64,000 nt of DNA from Desulfuromonas sp. AOP6 (GCF_009731355.2 NZ_AP022810.1:2942001-3006000); one strand, 5' to 3'; shown: positions 15,961-22,728, numbered from the stretch's first letter. Translations and numbers: made by a program. Notes: generated from the sequence alone by a model not told the origin.

Positions 15961-16125
15961 TTAATTTTCCCCTGCGTACCACTTGCGGTTAGGAAAGGTT
16001 TTAATTGTCCACGCTGCCAATACTTTTGCATTGTGAGTACTGAAAACAGCAAGAAACCAGCAAGCTAACAGCAGTAGTAATTCAGCAACAACTCCAAAAG
16101 GTAAAAGTAATATTCTTAAATTCAT
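15961..16125 (-). CDS. Cassette 11 protein, 54 aa, antisense small membrane protein
   Basis: A minus-strand gene filling the whole cassette between attC 11 and attC 12. The ATG at 16125 has a near-ideal ribosome site (GGGAGG, 7 nt upstream). It encodes 54 residues: one predicted membrane helix (about residues 5-30, rich in Leu/Val/Ala) followed by a basic tail (IKTFPNRKWYAGEN). The stop codon lies 6 nt from the attC 11 core. The short length, single helix and strong ribosome site are compatible with a small membrane peptide or toxin-like product, but there is no direct evidence for that. Not recognised. Confidence 0.7.
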   Translation of the reverse strand: MNLRILLLPFGVVAELLLLLACWFLAVFSTHNAKVLAAWTIKTFPNRKWYAGEN

Positions 16126-16150
16126 TTAGCTACCTCCCTCGAAAAATGCC

Positions 16151-16239
16151 GTACAACAAGCCAATGAACTGGATGGAAATAACTGTGCAGTTAAAGGCCC
16201 GTTGCCTTTCGTCGCCACCAGTTATCTCCGACGTTATGT
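16151..16239 (+). repeat. attC site 12
   Basis: Left core GTACAAC, right core GTTATGT; arms AATGAACTGGATGG and CGCCACCAGTTATC. The shortest clear attC here (89 bp). The left end complements the start of cassette 11 (GTTGTACGGC). Confidence 0.87.
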
Positions 16240-16246
16240 TGCTTAA

Positions 16247-16687
16247 ATGATTGATAGATTTTTTAATATTTTCTGCACTTTAATATTAGCCTCGCTATTT
16301 CTTGCAGAGGTGTTGATCGCTCTTGCAAAAGGCATTGGTTCTCTAGACATACCTTACTGGCTTTATATTGCCAGTATCTATTTACGTGCAGTTTCATCGG
16401 TTGCTTGCTTTTTTCTCGGCCTATACGCCGTAACCGCCAAAATGAAATTCAGATATCTACTCATTACTGTTGGGGTTTTATTTGCTTTTTTATCTGTTGC
16501 GCCTCCACTAACAGCTCTATATTTCTCCGGGGGCATCAATACCAACTACCTAAACAACACGGAACTGCAAAATTTCCATGATTCCATAAAACTTCAAAAA
16601 TCAATTTTAACCTTCCATATCATTGTTTTTATTACATTATCCACTGCCTTTTGGGTAGCGTTCAAAAAGCGCAACATAACCAAATAA
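16247..16687 (+). CDS. Cassette 12 protein, 146 aa, four-helix membrane protein
   Basis: Four predicted membrane helices (about residues 7-27, 38-62, 68-92 and 118-138). The ATG is 7 nt after the attC 12 core. The C-terminus (KKRNITK) is encoded by attC 13. Not recognised. It is the second-largest membrane cassette product here. Confidence 0.76.
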   Translation: MIDRFFNIFCTLILASLFLAEVLIALAKGIGSLDIPYWLYIASIYLRAVSSVACFFLGLYAVTAKMKFRYLLITVGVLFAFLSVAPPLTALYFSGGINTNYLNNTELQNFHDSIKLQKSILTFHIIVFITLSTAFWVAFKKRNITK

Positions 16688-16777
16688 TCAAGCGGACGGT
16701 TAAACCACAGTGCTTCACAATAAAAGTTCTGTGGTACTCGCAGGTTACGTTGCCGCCGCTTATCACTACCGTTAGAC
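16674..16777 (+). repeat. attC site 13
   Basis: Left core ACATAAC, right core GTTAGAC; arms AATCAAGCGGACGG and TGCCGCCGCTTATC. Very similar to attC 6 and 8. Confidence 0.93.
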
Positions 16778-16782
16778 AGACC

Positions 16783-17136
16783 ATGAATAAAATACCGACA
16801 TACGTTTCACAAGTCATCGGTGGCTGGGTTTATCTGAAAGGATCAACTGTGGCCTTGCAAAATGCTGGGCTTCGCCCAGAAAGACAATTGGTTGGCGGCA
16901 GCCGAATAAAATATCCAGAAATAGACGGGTACGCTTTTGAAAACAAAGCCCTCTTTGACCTACTAAACCAACTCAATGACCTAGGGGTTGCATTTAGTGC
17001 TGGAAAAGAGTGGTGCCCATCCGAGGTAATGGAAGAAGGACAGGAGCGGGGCCTTGTACCAAAACCGTTCATGCGCATTTTCTGGACAGGCCCAGACAAG
17101 TGGCACCTCAAAGAAATCTGTCTAACCATCAAATGA
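16783..17136 (+). CDS. Cassette 13 protein, 117 aa, soluble, unknown
   Basis: A soluble protein with a mixed alpha/beta look (YVSQVIGGWVYLKGSTVALQ, ENKALFDLLNQLNDLGVAFS, PFMRIFWTGPDKWHLKEI). The open frame extends upstream through attC 13, but the ATG at 16783, 5 nt after the core, is the natural cassette start. The stop codon is in attC 14. Not recognised. Confidence 0.75.
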   Translation: MNKIPTYVSQVIGGWVYLKGSTVALQNAGLRPERQLVGGSRIKYPEIDGYAFENKALFDLLNQLNDLGVAFSAGKEWCPSEVMEEGQERGLVPKPFMRIFWTGPDKWHLKEICLTIK

Positions 17137-17227
17137 AGACGGACGGTTGATACAGTTCTGCTAAGTCATTAAAAATGCGGTGGTTTTCGGTTGTCTCTGC
17201 CCCGCCGCTTATCTCTGACCGTTAGAT
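17120..17227 (+). repeat. attC site 14
   Basis: Left core GTCTAAC, right core GTTAGAT; arms AATGAAGACGGACGG and CCCCGCCGCTTATC. Confidence 0.9.
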
Positions 17228-17239
17228 TGCAGAGCATAA

Positions 17240-17389
17240 ATGGAATACATATTCATACTTATCGGTTGTTTAATTGTCCTCTACGCAATTGTTGCCTTCA
17301 TTTATCGAGTTATCAAAAAAGAGGCATTTTGGCCCAATTTCAAAAAAATGATTTCACTAGTTCTTGATGGTATTTTCGGAATGGGTTGA
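17240..17389 (+). CDS. Cassette 14 protein, 49 aa, single-helix membrane protein
   Basis: A 49-codon gene that fills the cassette. It has one strong membrane helix (about residues 3-22) followed by a basic amphipathic stretch (YRVIKKEAFWPNFKKM) and a hydrophobic end. The ATG is 12 nt after the attC 14 core. The size and layout are like those of small membrane peptides or type I toxin-like proteins, but function is unknown. Confidence 0.6.
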   Translation: MEYIFILIGCLIVLYAIVAFIYRVIKKEAFWPNFKKMISLVLDGIFGMG

Positions 17390-17415
17390 AGGCATTAAGG
17401 CGAAATCAAAAAGCA

Positions 17416-17532
17416 ATCTAACCATCCAATCAAGCGGATGGAATAGGGCTGGGTGCTCCCAGAAAAACAAAATCAAATTGCGGTAGTAAGCCGAACCCGC
17501 TCGTCGCCACCGCTTATCGCGAACCGTTGTGT
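17416..17532 (+). repeat. attC site 15
   Basis: Left core ATCTAAC, right core GTTGTGT; arms AATCAAGCGGATGG and CGCCACCGCTTATC. The inner part matches attC 2. Confidence 0.92.
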
Positions 17533-17558
17533 GGCAAGAATAATAAAAGGCAAATTGA

Positions 17559-17969
17559 ATGGCGCAGCATTTTGTAACAATTGCCCAGTTTCGTGATTTG
17601 CCCTCTGCTGGCCTCGCGCAGTCGACTCTGGAAGCTGCCGGAATTCAATGTTTCCTTGATAATCAATATACAATCGGAGTCAATTGGCTTTACTCAAATG
17701 CGTTGGGTGGTGTGAAGTTGCGTGTTGCCGCTGCTGACGCAAAGAGAGCAAAAGAACTTCTTCAAATTCATACAGAAACGAATGAAGTTGAGAGAGTTCA
17801 CGATGAAGAACTATTGCCAGCATCGGCTTGCCCTAATTGTGGTGCCACTGAAATAAAAACCATCAATTACCAACGCCAATTTTCGGCTTGGAGCTTACTT
17901 TTAGGTTTACCATTGCTGTTTTTTGGAAAACGCTATCGCTGCAGAAAATGTGATCATAAGTGGAAATAG
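17559..17969 (+). CDS. Cassette 15 protein: DUF2007 domain plus zinc ribbon
   Basis: One of the few recognisable cassette products. Residues 1-70 match the DUF2007 pattern (FVTIAQFRDLPSAGLAQSTLEAAGI, a ferredoxin-like domain described as a putative signal-transducing protein). They are followed by a linker and a zinc ribbon (CPNC near residues 90-93, CRKC near the C-terminus) that encloses a short hydrophobic segment (SLLLGLPLLFF). The ATG has AAAGG upstream. DUF2007 proteins usually sit on chromosomes; finding one as a cassette is notable. Confidence 0.8.
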   Translation: MAQHFVTIAQFRDLPSAGLAQSTLEAAGIQCFLDNQYTIGVNWLYSNALGGVKLRVAAADAKRAKELLQIHTETNEVERVHDEELLPASACPNCGATEIKTINYQRQFSAWSLLLGLPLLFFGKRYRCRKCDHKWK

Positions 17970-17971
17970 CC

Positions 17972-18072
17972 ACACAACCAGGCGGTCAAGCGGACGGGGA
18001 TACGGCAATGGTCCACGATAAATGTCTACTTGGCCCACCGGCACAGCGCCGCCGCTTACCTTACCGTTAGGA
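17972..18072 (+). repeat. attC site 16
   Basis: Left core ACACAAC, right core GTTAGGA; arms GGTCAAGCGGACGG and CGCCGCCGCTTACC. The left end complements the start of cassette 15 (GTTGTGTGGC). Confidence 0.9.
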
Positions 18073-18078
18073 ATCGAA

Positions 18079-18726
18079 ATGAATCAAATTGTACCCCTGG
18101 GCGCACTCAAAAGAGATGAACTGTACTCATTTCTTGGCGGCCTTCTCATCGCATCAATTTGGTATGTTTTGCTTGAAAATATAGGGATTTTGACTTCAAA
18201 AAGTTTCTTTACCAACCCAGCCTTCTTCATGCTCTGGTTGCTCGGGACAGCGGTCATGTGGCTTTTATACGTACTGTTATCAAATATAATCCTCATTGTT
18301 ATCCAAAATAGAATCAAGCAACTCGACCACGACACCGAATTAGCCAAAATGGGCTTACAGAAACGCTTAAGTTTCTTCCATTCAACAAGCATCGAAGAAA
18401 TGCATATCCAGTCCCACATTATTGGCATAATAACCACTTCGATGATTTTAATTTATTATCCAGCGGTTAGCTTTGTTGGCGACCATTTCACGTTTACTCA
18501 ATTCATAATAATCCATATTAGCTACACGGGCTTTTGCTTAAGCGGCTATTTTCTTTTCTTCGTGAAAACAATGGAAATCGTAAAAGTCAATACTTTCATA
18601 AGAAATGGCTACTGTGACCTTATTGACTACAAGAAATATATAGAAGAAAGAGCAAGCCATTTTGCATCTGTGAAAAACCGTGAATATGAAGAAATTTTGG
18701 CGCACGAACACAGAAAAAATTCCTAA
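18079..18726 (+). CDS. Cassette 16 protein, 215 aa, four-helix membrane protein
   Basis: The largest cassette product. Predicted membrane helices lie at about residues 17-36, 47-75, 112-132 and 140-162, with a long charged loop (residues 76-108) and a cytoplasm-like C-terminal tail rich in charged residues. The ATG at 18079 is 6 nt after the attC 16 core; the in-frame ATG at 18022 lies inside attC and is rejected. The stop codon is in attC 17. Not recognised. Confidence 0.76.
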   Translation: MNQIVPLGALKRDELYSFLGGLLIASIWYVLLENIGILTSKSFFTNPAFFMLWLLGTAVMWLLYVLLSNIILIVIQNRIKQLDHDTELAKMGLQKRLSFFHSTSIEEMHIQSHIIGIITTSMILIYYPAVSFVGDHFTFTQFIIIHISYTGFCLSGYFLFFVKTMEIVKVNTFIRNGYCDLIDYKKYIEERASHFASVKNREYEEILAHEHRKNS

Positions 18727-18836
18727 CAAACTAATCAACCGGACGGAAAATACGTCTGTTTTAAATTGAAAACAAAATCTAAATTGCGGTGGTTGGCAAG
18801 CAGTACGTCGCCGCCGGTTATCATGAACCGTTAGCT
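18721..18836 (+). repeat. attC site 17 (last recognisable attC)
   Basis: Left core TCCTAAC, right core GTTAGCT; arms AATCAACCGGACGG and CGCCGCCGGTTATC. No further attC is found downstream, so cassette 17 has no closing site. Confidence 0.93.
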
Positions 18837-18853
18837 ATCGAAAAGGAATATAA

Positions 18854-19258
18854 GTGGAAACTTGCTACATGTGTTCGAAACAAAAAACTTCAGTTGAACA
18901 CGTGCCACCACTTTGCCTTTTCCCAGAGAAAAAAGAGCACGACTTTCAAACAGACTTCAGAAAAAACCTAATCACTGTCCCCTCTTGCGATGCGCACAAT
19001 TCAAAAAAATCAAAGGACGACGAATATTTAAGGTTTGTTCTTGTATCCCACTTTGAAAACAACTCTGCTGCGCAAACTCATTTCACCGGGAAAGAGCACA
19101 AAAAGGGTCAGGCCCGACAAATGGGTTTATTCGCCTTGGAACTGCGGGCTACCCCGCAAAAATCTAACAGAATAAGAAAATGGGGGAGTGTCCCTAATTT
19201 TTCACAAGCGTCACCAAAAAACACCAAAATAGTAATTTTTTCAAGGATCAAAATATGA
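18854..19258 (+). CDS. HNH-endonuclease-like cassette gene, probably altered at its 3' end
   Basis: A GTG start with AAGGA upstream gives 134 residues. The first 60 show an HNH-like zinc finger: Cys4-x2-Cys7, EHVPP with His16, and CDAHNSKKSKDDEY with Cys45, His48 and Asn49. Downstream of about residue 75 the sequence reads through a GGGGAGTGTCCCTAATTT repeat (19183-19200) and turns basic and low in complexity, as if the original 3' end and its attC had been replaced. Expected role of the family: nucleic-acid cleavage; an intact active site is not proven. It is the last cassette of the array. Confidence 0.65.
   Translation: METCYMCSKQKTSVEHVPPLCLFPEKKEHDFQTDFRKNLITVPSCDAHNSKKSKDDEYLRFVLVSHFENNSAAQTHFTGKEHKKGQARQMGLFALELRATPQKSNRIRKWGSVPNFSQASPKNTKIVIFSRIKI
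19183..19200 (+). repeat. RAYT-associated repeat, copy 1
   Basis: GGGGAGTGTCCCTAATTT, identical over 18 nt to the right end of the RAYT unit at 20711. It lies inside the altered 3' part of the HNH-like gene. Confidence 0.85.
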
Positions 19259-19830
19259 ACAAACTAATTTGTGCATCTTGTAATACTGAAACAAACTCTT
19301 TTTTACACAACATTAACGGTCAAGAATATTGTTATAATTGCGCTTCAAAGGTAATGCAATCTATCAATGCCGAGAAAAACAAAGTCAAAGAACAAGCCTA
19401 TGATGAATTTATTAACCAAGAAAAAATAAGAGAAGACAACATAAAGGAGTTATCAGAGAATATTATTTTCACGACAACTAATAATATAGATGGATTTTTT
19501 GTTGAAAATTATATTGGTGTCGAATGTGTTGAGGTTGTTTTAGGTGCTGGCATGTTTAGTGAACTTGAAGGGAAATTCTCAGATTGGTTTGGGGTACCAG
19601 CTGGGGCTGTTATGGATAGATTGAATAAAGCAAAAAATATGGCTTTTAAAAGATTGAAAAATATTGCCGTTGAAAAAGGTGCAAATGCTGTTATTGGCAT
19701 AGATGTCGATTATATTGAGTTTTCTAAAAACATGTTCGGTATAATAATAAATGGGACATTAGTTAAAGTCGAGCCAACAAAGGTGATAGCTGAAAGCAAA
19801 AACGGTCAGAAGAAATTAGAGGGAAATTAG
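19255..19830 (+). CDS. Zinc-ribbon plus YbjQ-domain protein
   Basis: A 191-residue protein. The N-terminal zinc ribbon (Cys6, Cys9, Cys26, Cys29) and a charged helical linker lead to a YbjQ-type domain (about 68-175): TTTNNIDGFFVENYIGVECV, fGVPAGAVMDRLNKAKNMAF and GANAVIGIDVDY...INGTLVKVE are the family hallmarks. YbjQ domains form pentameric rings in known structures and are often annotated as heavy-metal binding. The ORF lies between two inverted copies of the RAYT-associated repeat and its TAG stop codon lies inside the second copy. It is AT-rich like the cassettes but lacks attC. Confidence 0.82.
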   Translation: MNKLICASCNTETNSFLHNINGQEYCYNCASKVMQSINAEKNKVKEQAYDEFINQEKIREDNIKELSENIIFTTTNNIDGFFVENYIGVECVEVVLGAGMFSELEGKFSDWFGVPAGAVMDRLNKAKNMAFKRLKNIAVEKGANAVIGIDVDYIEFSKNMFGIIINGTLVKVEPTKVIAESKNGQKKLEGN

Positions 19831-19835
19831 GGACA
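19823..19835 (-). repeat. RAYT-associated repeat, copy 2 (partial)
   Basis: GAAATTAGGGACA, inverted relative to copy 1 and truncated; it supplies the stop codon of the YbjQ-domain gene. Confidence 0.75.
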
Positions 19836-19980
19836 TCCATGATAAGTAAAGTCAATGGGAAAACGGAGATTTCCCTGCACCTCGAGGATATCCTCCCGGG
19901 ACATTTTTAAGCTTTCTAACCCCTCACACCTTCCAACCTTTTTGATCTGTTCCTGTGGTCCGCCCGATCGGCGACCAGAG

Positions 19981-19999
19981 GAAATTAGGGACACTCCCC
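19981..19999 (-). repeat. RAYT unit, left inverted end
   Basis: A 19-nt perfect inverted match to 20711-20729. Confidence 0.88.
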
Positions 20000-20044
20000 A
20001 TATTTTCGATTGCAGCCCTGAAGACTTGCGTTATCATTTCCGCC

Positions 20045-20725
20045 ATGCCAAGAATTGCCCGTATCATAGCCCCCGGTTACCCGCATCACATCACCCAACG
20101 TGGCAACAACCGCGCCACGGTTTTCTTCGACGACGAAGATAGACAAACCTATCTAAAGCTGCTGGCAGACTACACACAGAAGCATCATGTTCAGATCTGG
20201 GCTTACTGCCTGATGGACAACCATATTCATCTGCTCGCTGTACCAGAGACGGAATCCTCTCTGTCGCGCGGGATTGGGTTGACCAACCAGATGTATACCC
20301 AGTATCTCAACCGTAAGCGAGAACAGTCCGGACGTATCTGGCAGAACCGTTTTTTTTCGTGTGTCGTCGAAAACGAACAGTATCTTTGGGCGGTAGCACG
20401 TTACATTGAACGCAATCCTCTCAAACCAGGGCTTGCCCTGAGTGTGGAGGATTATCGGTGGTCAAGCGCCAAAGCGCATGTGAATGGCACTCATGATGCG
20501 GTGTTGTCAGCGGATTCCTGGCTTTGCCCACTGGAGCGAAGCGCGTATGCAGCGTTTGTGTGCCTGGATGAGGATGTGACCGACACCACCATCCGCAGAG
20601 CCACCAAATCCGGCAGGCCATTTGGCTCGGAATCTTTCATTGATAGGTTGGAAATTCAGCTGAATCAGACATTGAAACCACGGAAGCCGGGGCGACCCCG
20701 GAAGAAAACCGGGGAGTGTCCCTAA
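20045..20725 (+). CDS. REP-associated tyrosine transposase (Y1/IS200-like HUH enzyme)
   Basis: A 226-residue HUH single-strand transposase of the RAYT group. Motifs are MPRIARIIAPGYPHHITQRGNN at the start, the HUH pair His60-Ile-His62 (MDNHIHLLAVP), the catalytic-tyrosine region NQMYTQYLNR (Tyr84 or Tyr87), GRIWQNRF and YIERNPLKPG, all characteristic. The start at 20045 gives the conserved N-terminus; the frame is open 30 codons further upstream through the left inverted end. The basic C-terminus (KPRKPGRPRKK) is probably for DNA binding. It likely acts on the flanking inverted repeats. Intact. Confidence 0.93.
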   Translation: MPRIARIIAPGYPHHITQRGNNRATVFFDDEDRQTYLKLLADYTQKHHVQIWAYCLMDNHIHLLAVPETESSLSRGIGLTNQMYTQYLNRKREQSGRIWQNRFFSCVVENEQYLWAVARYIERNPLKPGLALSVEDYRWSSAKAHVNGTHDAVLSADSWLCPLERSAYAAFVCLDEDVTDTTIRRATKSGRPFGSESFIDRLEIQLNQTLKPRKPGRPRKKTGECP

Positions 20726-20729
20726 TTTC
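20711..20729 (+). repeat. RAYT unit, right inverted end
   Basis: GGGGAGTGTCCCTAATTTC. It contains the TAA stop codon of the transposase gene. Confidence 0.88.
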
Positions 20730-20953
20730 TCGCTGACCTGCCGCCACCAGGGACCGATTTCGATGCGCGGATTCACCCTCGGAATGCGTTAAATCGCCGG
20801 TCGATTGTGACGCAAAAAGGGCTATTGATTGCCGACGCGATCCCCTCTAATATAGGAGCCCGTCCGCATTTAACAATCACCGTCCGAAAAGTGCCGATAT
20901 CCGGTCCTAATCCATTAAACAGCCGTTGTCCTTCCATTACCCCAGGAGTATGC

Positions 20954-22411
20954 ATGAAAAAGTTTATCGTCCTCGCAGTGATCGTTCTACTGTGTGTCGC
21001 CAGCTGGGCCGGCGCGACCTACTTCGTCGGCGCCAACGTGCAGAGCCGCTATACCGGCCTGATCGACCAGTACGGTCATTTCGGCCCCTTCACCCTGACC
21101 ACCCAGAGCTACGATAAGGGCTTCCTCGAGTCCAGGGCGCAGACGGTGGTGGAGATCCGGGTGCCTCAGAGCCCTTCCGAAGACGGCCAGGAAAATGCCG
21201 AGGACGCGGTCAGCTTTGTTTTCGAGCATACCTTCCGCCACGGCCCCTTGCCCCTGGGGGCCTCCGGCCAGCAGACCGGCGGGCCGGCCCTGGCCCTGGT
21301 GGAGACCCGCCTGGTCAGTTTCTCGGCCGACGAGGAGGACTTCGAGAAGCTGCTCGCCGAAATCCCAGCCCTCGCCGAGCCCTTCGCCTTCTCGAAGATC
21401 GCCCTCGATGGCTCCGTACGGAGCCGAGTGACGATCCCCGCCTTTGAAAACCAGTCGGAAGGGAACCTGGTGCGCTGGGGCGGCTTCACCCTCGAATCAC
21501 AGGCAGGCCCGGACATGAAAACCCTGATGGGGACCTTCGACATGCCGAAGATGGAACTCATCATGGCCGACGGCCGACTGACCTGGAACGGCATCAGCGG
21601 CCGCTTCGACCTTGCGGAAACCCTGCCGATGCTCTATGTCGGCACGAGCCAGGCGTCCTTCGGGGTCATGGACATGAGTTTCATCGACAAGCAGAGCGGA
21701 CAGCTCAAGACCATGCAGATGAAAGGCTTCGAGGTAGCCTCGGACAGCAGCGTCGACGGCACCCTGGTGCGCTATGAACAGACCCTGGAGTTCGGTGGTG
21801 TCACGGTGGAAGGGGAGACGTTCGGCCCGGGGGTTCTTGAGATCGAGATGAACAACCTCGACGGCGAAGCGCTCTCCAGCTTCCAGGGCCAGGTCCAGGA
21901 CCTCTACCGCGACTCCGACTCGTTCAACCCGGAGGAGCTGGTCGGGCGCATGCTCCCCCTCTACCTCCAGCTCTTTCAAAATCTCGCCGCGGGCAACCCC
22001 GAGCTGACCATCCGGAAGCTCCATTTCGCCACGCCCCAGGGGGATGTCGACGGCCGGGTACGCGTGAAGCTTGACGGCAACGCAGGCGCTGCTGCCGGGA
22101 ACCCCGCCGCGCTACTTCAGTCCCTCGACGCCGAGGCCGACCTCTCCGTGGCGGAAAGCCTGGCACGGAGCCTCGCCAAGGACACTATCCGGCAGAACCT
22201 GATGGGAGCGCGGGAGAGGGGGGACTTTCCTCCCTACAGCGACGAGGAGATCGCCAACCTGGTCGAGCAGCAGGTGGACGGGCAGATCGACGGGTTGCTG
22301 GCCCAGAATTTTTTAGTGAGCGACGGGGCGAACCTCAAGGCCAGCGCCACCTTCAGCAATGGGGAACTGGTGCTCAACGGAACGCTCCTTCCTCTTTTCC
22401 AGGGGCAGTAG
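20954..22411 (+). CDS. DUF945 (YdgA-like) family protein
   Basis: A 485-residue protein with an N-terminal membrane anchor (MKKFIVLAVIVLLCVASW, residues 1-20) and a long beta-rich extracytoplasmic region. The pattern YTGLIDQYGHFGPFTLTTQSYDKGFLESRA at residues 35-65 (split here only for description) is the typical YdgA start, and the late segment FLVSDGANLKASATFSNGEL is also usual. The ATG at 20954 with AGGAG 5 nt upstream is chosen over a longer frame from 20807. The family's function is unknown. It returns to the GC-rich codon use of the core genome, so it marks the end of the accessory block. Confidence 0.87.
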   Translation: MKKFIVLAVIVLLCVASWAGATYFVGANVQSRYTGLIDQYGHFGPFTLTTQSYDKGFLESRAQTVVEIRVPQSPSEDGQENAEDAVSFVFEHTFRHGPLPLGASGQQTGGPALALVETRLVSFSADEEDFEKLLAEIPALAEPFAFSKIALDGSVRSRVTIPAFENQSEGNLVRWGGFTLESQAGPDMKTLMGTFDMPKMELIMADGRLTWNGISGRFDLAETLPMLYVGTSQASFGVMDMSFIDKQSGQLKTMQMKGFEVASDSSVDGTLVRYEQTLEFGGVTVEGETFGPGVLEIEMNNLDGEALSSFQGQVQDLYRDSDSFNPEELVGRMLPLYLQLFQNLAAGNPELTIRKLHFATPQGDVDGRVRVKLDGNAGAAAGNPAALLQSLDAEADLSVAESLARSLAKDTIRQNLMGARERGDFPPYSDEEIANLVEQQVDGQIDGLLAQNFLVSDGANLKASATFSNGELVLNGTLLPLFQGQ

Positions 22412-22728
22412 AGCCGGGGACGGCCCTTTTGCCCCCACGGGGGGCGCGCACAGCATATGGGGTCAGGTCTTGAATTGTTGGTTTTTATAGGTAGGAGAAA
22501 ATGAAGGACGCTCTCAGGTTTTAGAGGGGCGAGACTTTTAAAATCTGAATAAGACGGCAATACATGACTCATATATGGTTCTTATTTATCTAATATGATC
22601 CATATATGAGTCATTTTTCTTGACAGAACGATTTCCTACGGCAGATTCAAATTGCAAGTGCACCACCGCATATTGCATATCTCCCCTCAGCGACCCCATT
22701 CATTCACCCCCGTAAGGAGTTTTCTACA
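22412..22728. other. Intergenic region with palindromes, no gene
   Basis: A 317-bp stretch. It holds a C/G-rich imperfect hairpin at 22428-22450, a sequence GGGGTCAGGTCTTGAATTG at 22460-22478 that resembles fragments often found near RAYT genes, the large inverted repeat at 22564-22614 and, after it, a TTGACA at 22620-22625 that could be a -35 box although no good -10 box follows. No coding frame is supported. Confidence 0.6.
22564..22614. promoter_or_regulatory. Perfect 15-bp inverted repeat upstream of methyltransferase gene
   Basis: ATGACTCATATATGG at 22564-22578 is exactly repeated in inverted form at 22600-22614, with a 21-nt spacer, followed by TTTTT. It could be a two-site operator or an AT-rich terminator. 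It ends about 115 bp before the methyltransferase start and is followed at once by a TTGACA-like element. Confidence 0.55.

Larger units (their letters stand above)
11413..18836 (+). mobile_element. Integron gene-cassette array without integrase (CALIN)
   Basis: Eighteen ORF/attC units in a row. Seventeen clear attC sites of 89-119 bp share the arms AATCAACCGGACGG or AATCAAGCGGACGG at the left and CGTCGCCGCCGGTTATC or CGTCGCCGCCGCTTATC at the right, each ending in a GTTRRRY-like core. In nearly every cassette the bases following the core are the reverse complement of the bases at the left end of that cassette's own attC, as expected for circular cassette intermediates. All attC sites point the same way. 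Base composition is clearly AT-rich against GC-rich flanks. No tyrosine recombinase with an IntI pattern is found anywhere in the window, so the array must depend on a distant integrase or be a fragment. Confidence 0.93.
19981..20729 (+). mobile_element. RAYT (REP-associated tyrosine transposase) unit with 19-nt inverted ends
   Basis: A transposase gene bounded by GAAATTAGGGACACTCCCC at 19981-19999 and its exact reverse complement at 20711-20729. RAYT genes are normally single-copy and flanked by REP-type palindromes. The stop codon of the gene lies within the right end. Confidence 0.8.

Noticed and set aside
18022-18078. ATG at 18022 as the start of the cassette 16 gene
   Set aside because: It lies inside attC 16; the ATG at 18079 directly after the core is the normal cassette start.
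22460-22478. GGGGTCAGGTCTTGAATTG as a second RAYT-related repeat
   Set aside because: Only one copy was found in the window and no hairpin partner is visible, so the link rests on general resemblance.
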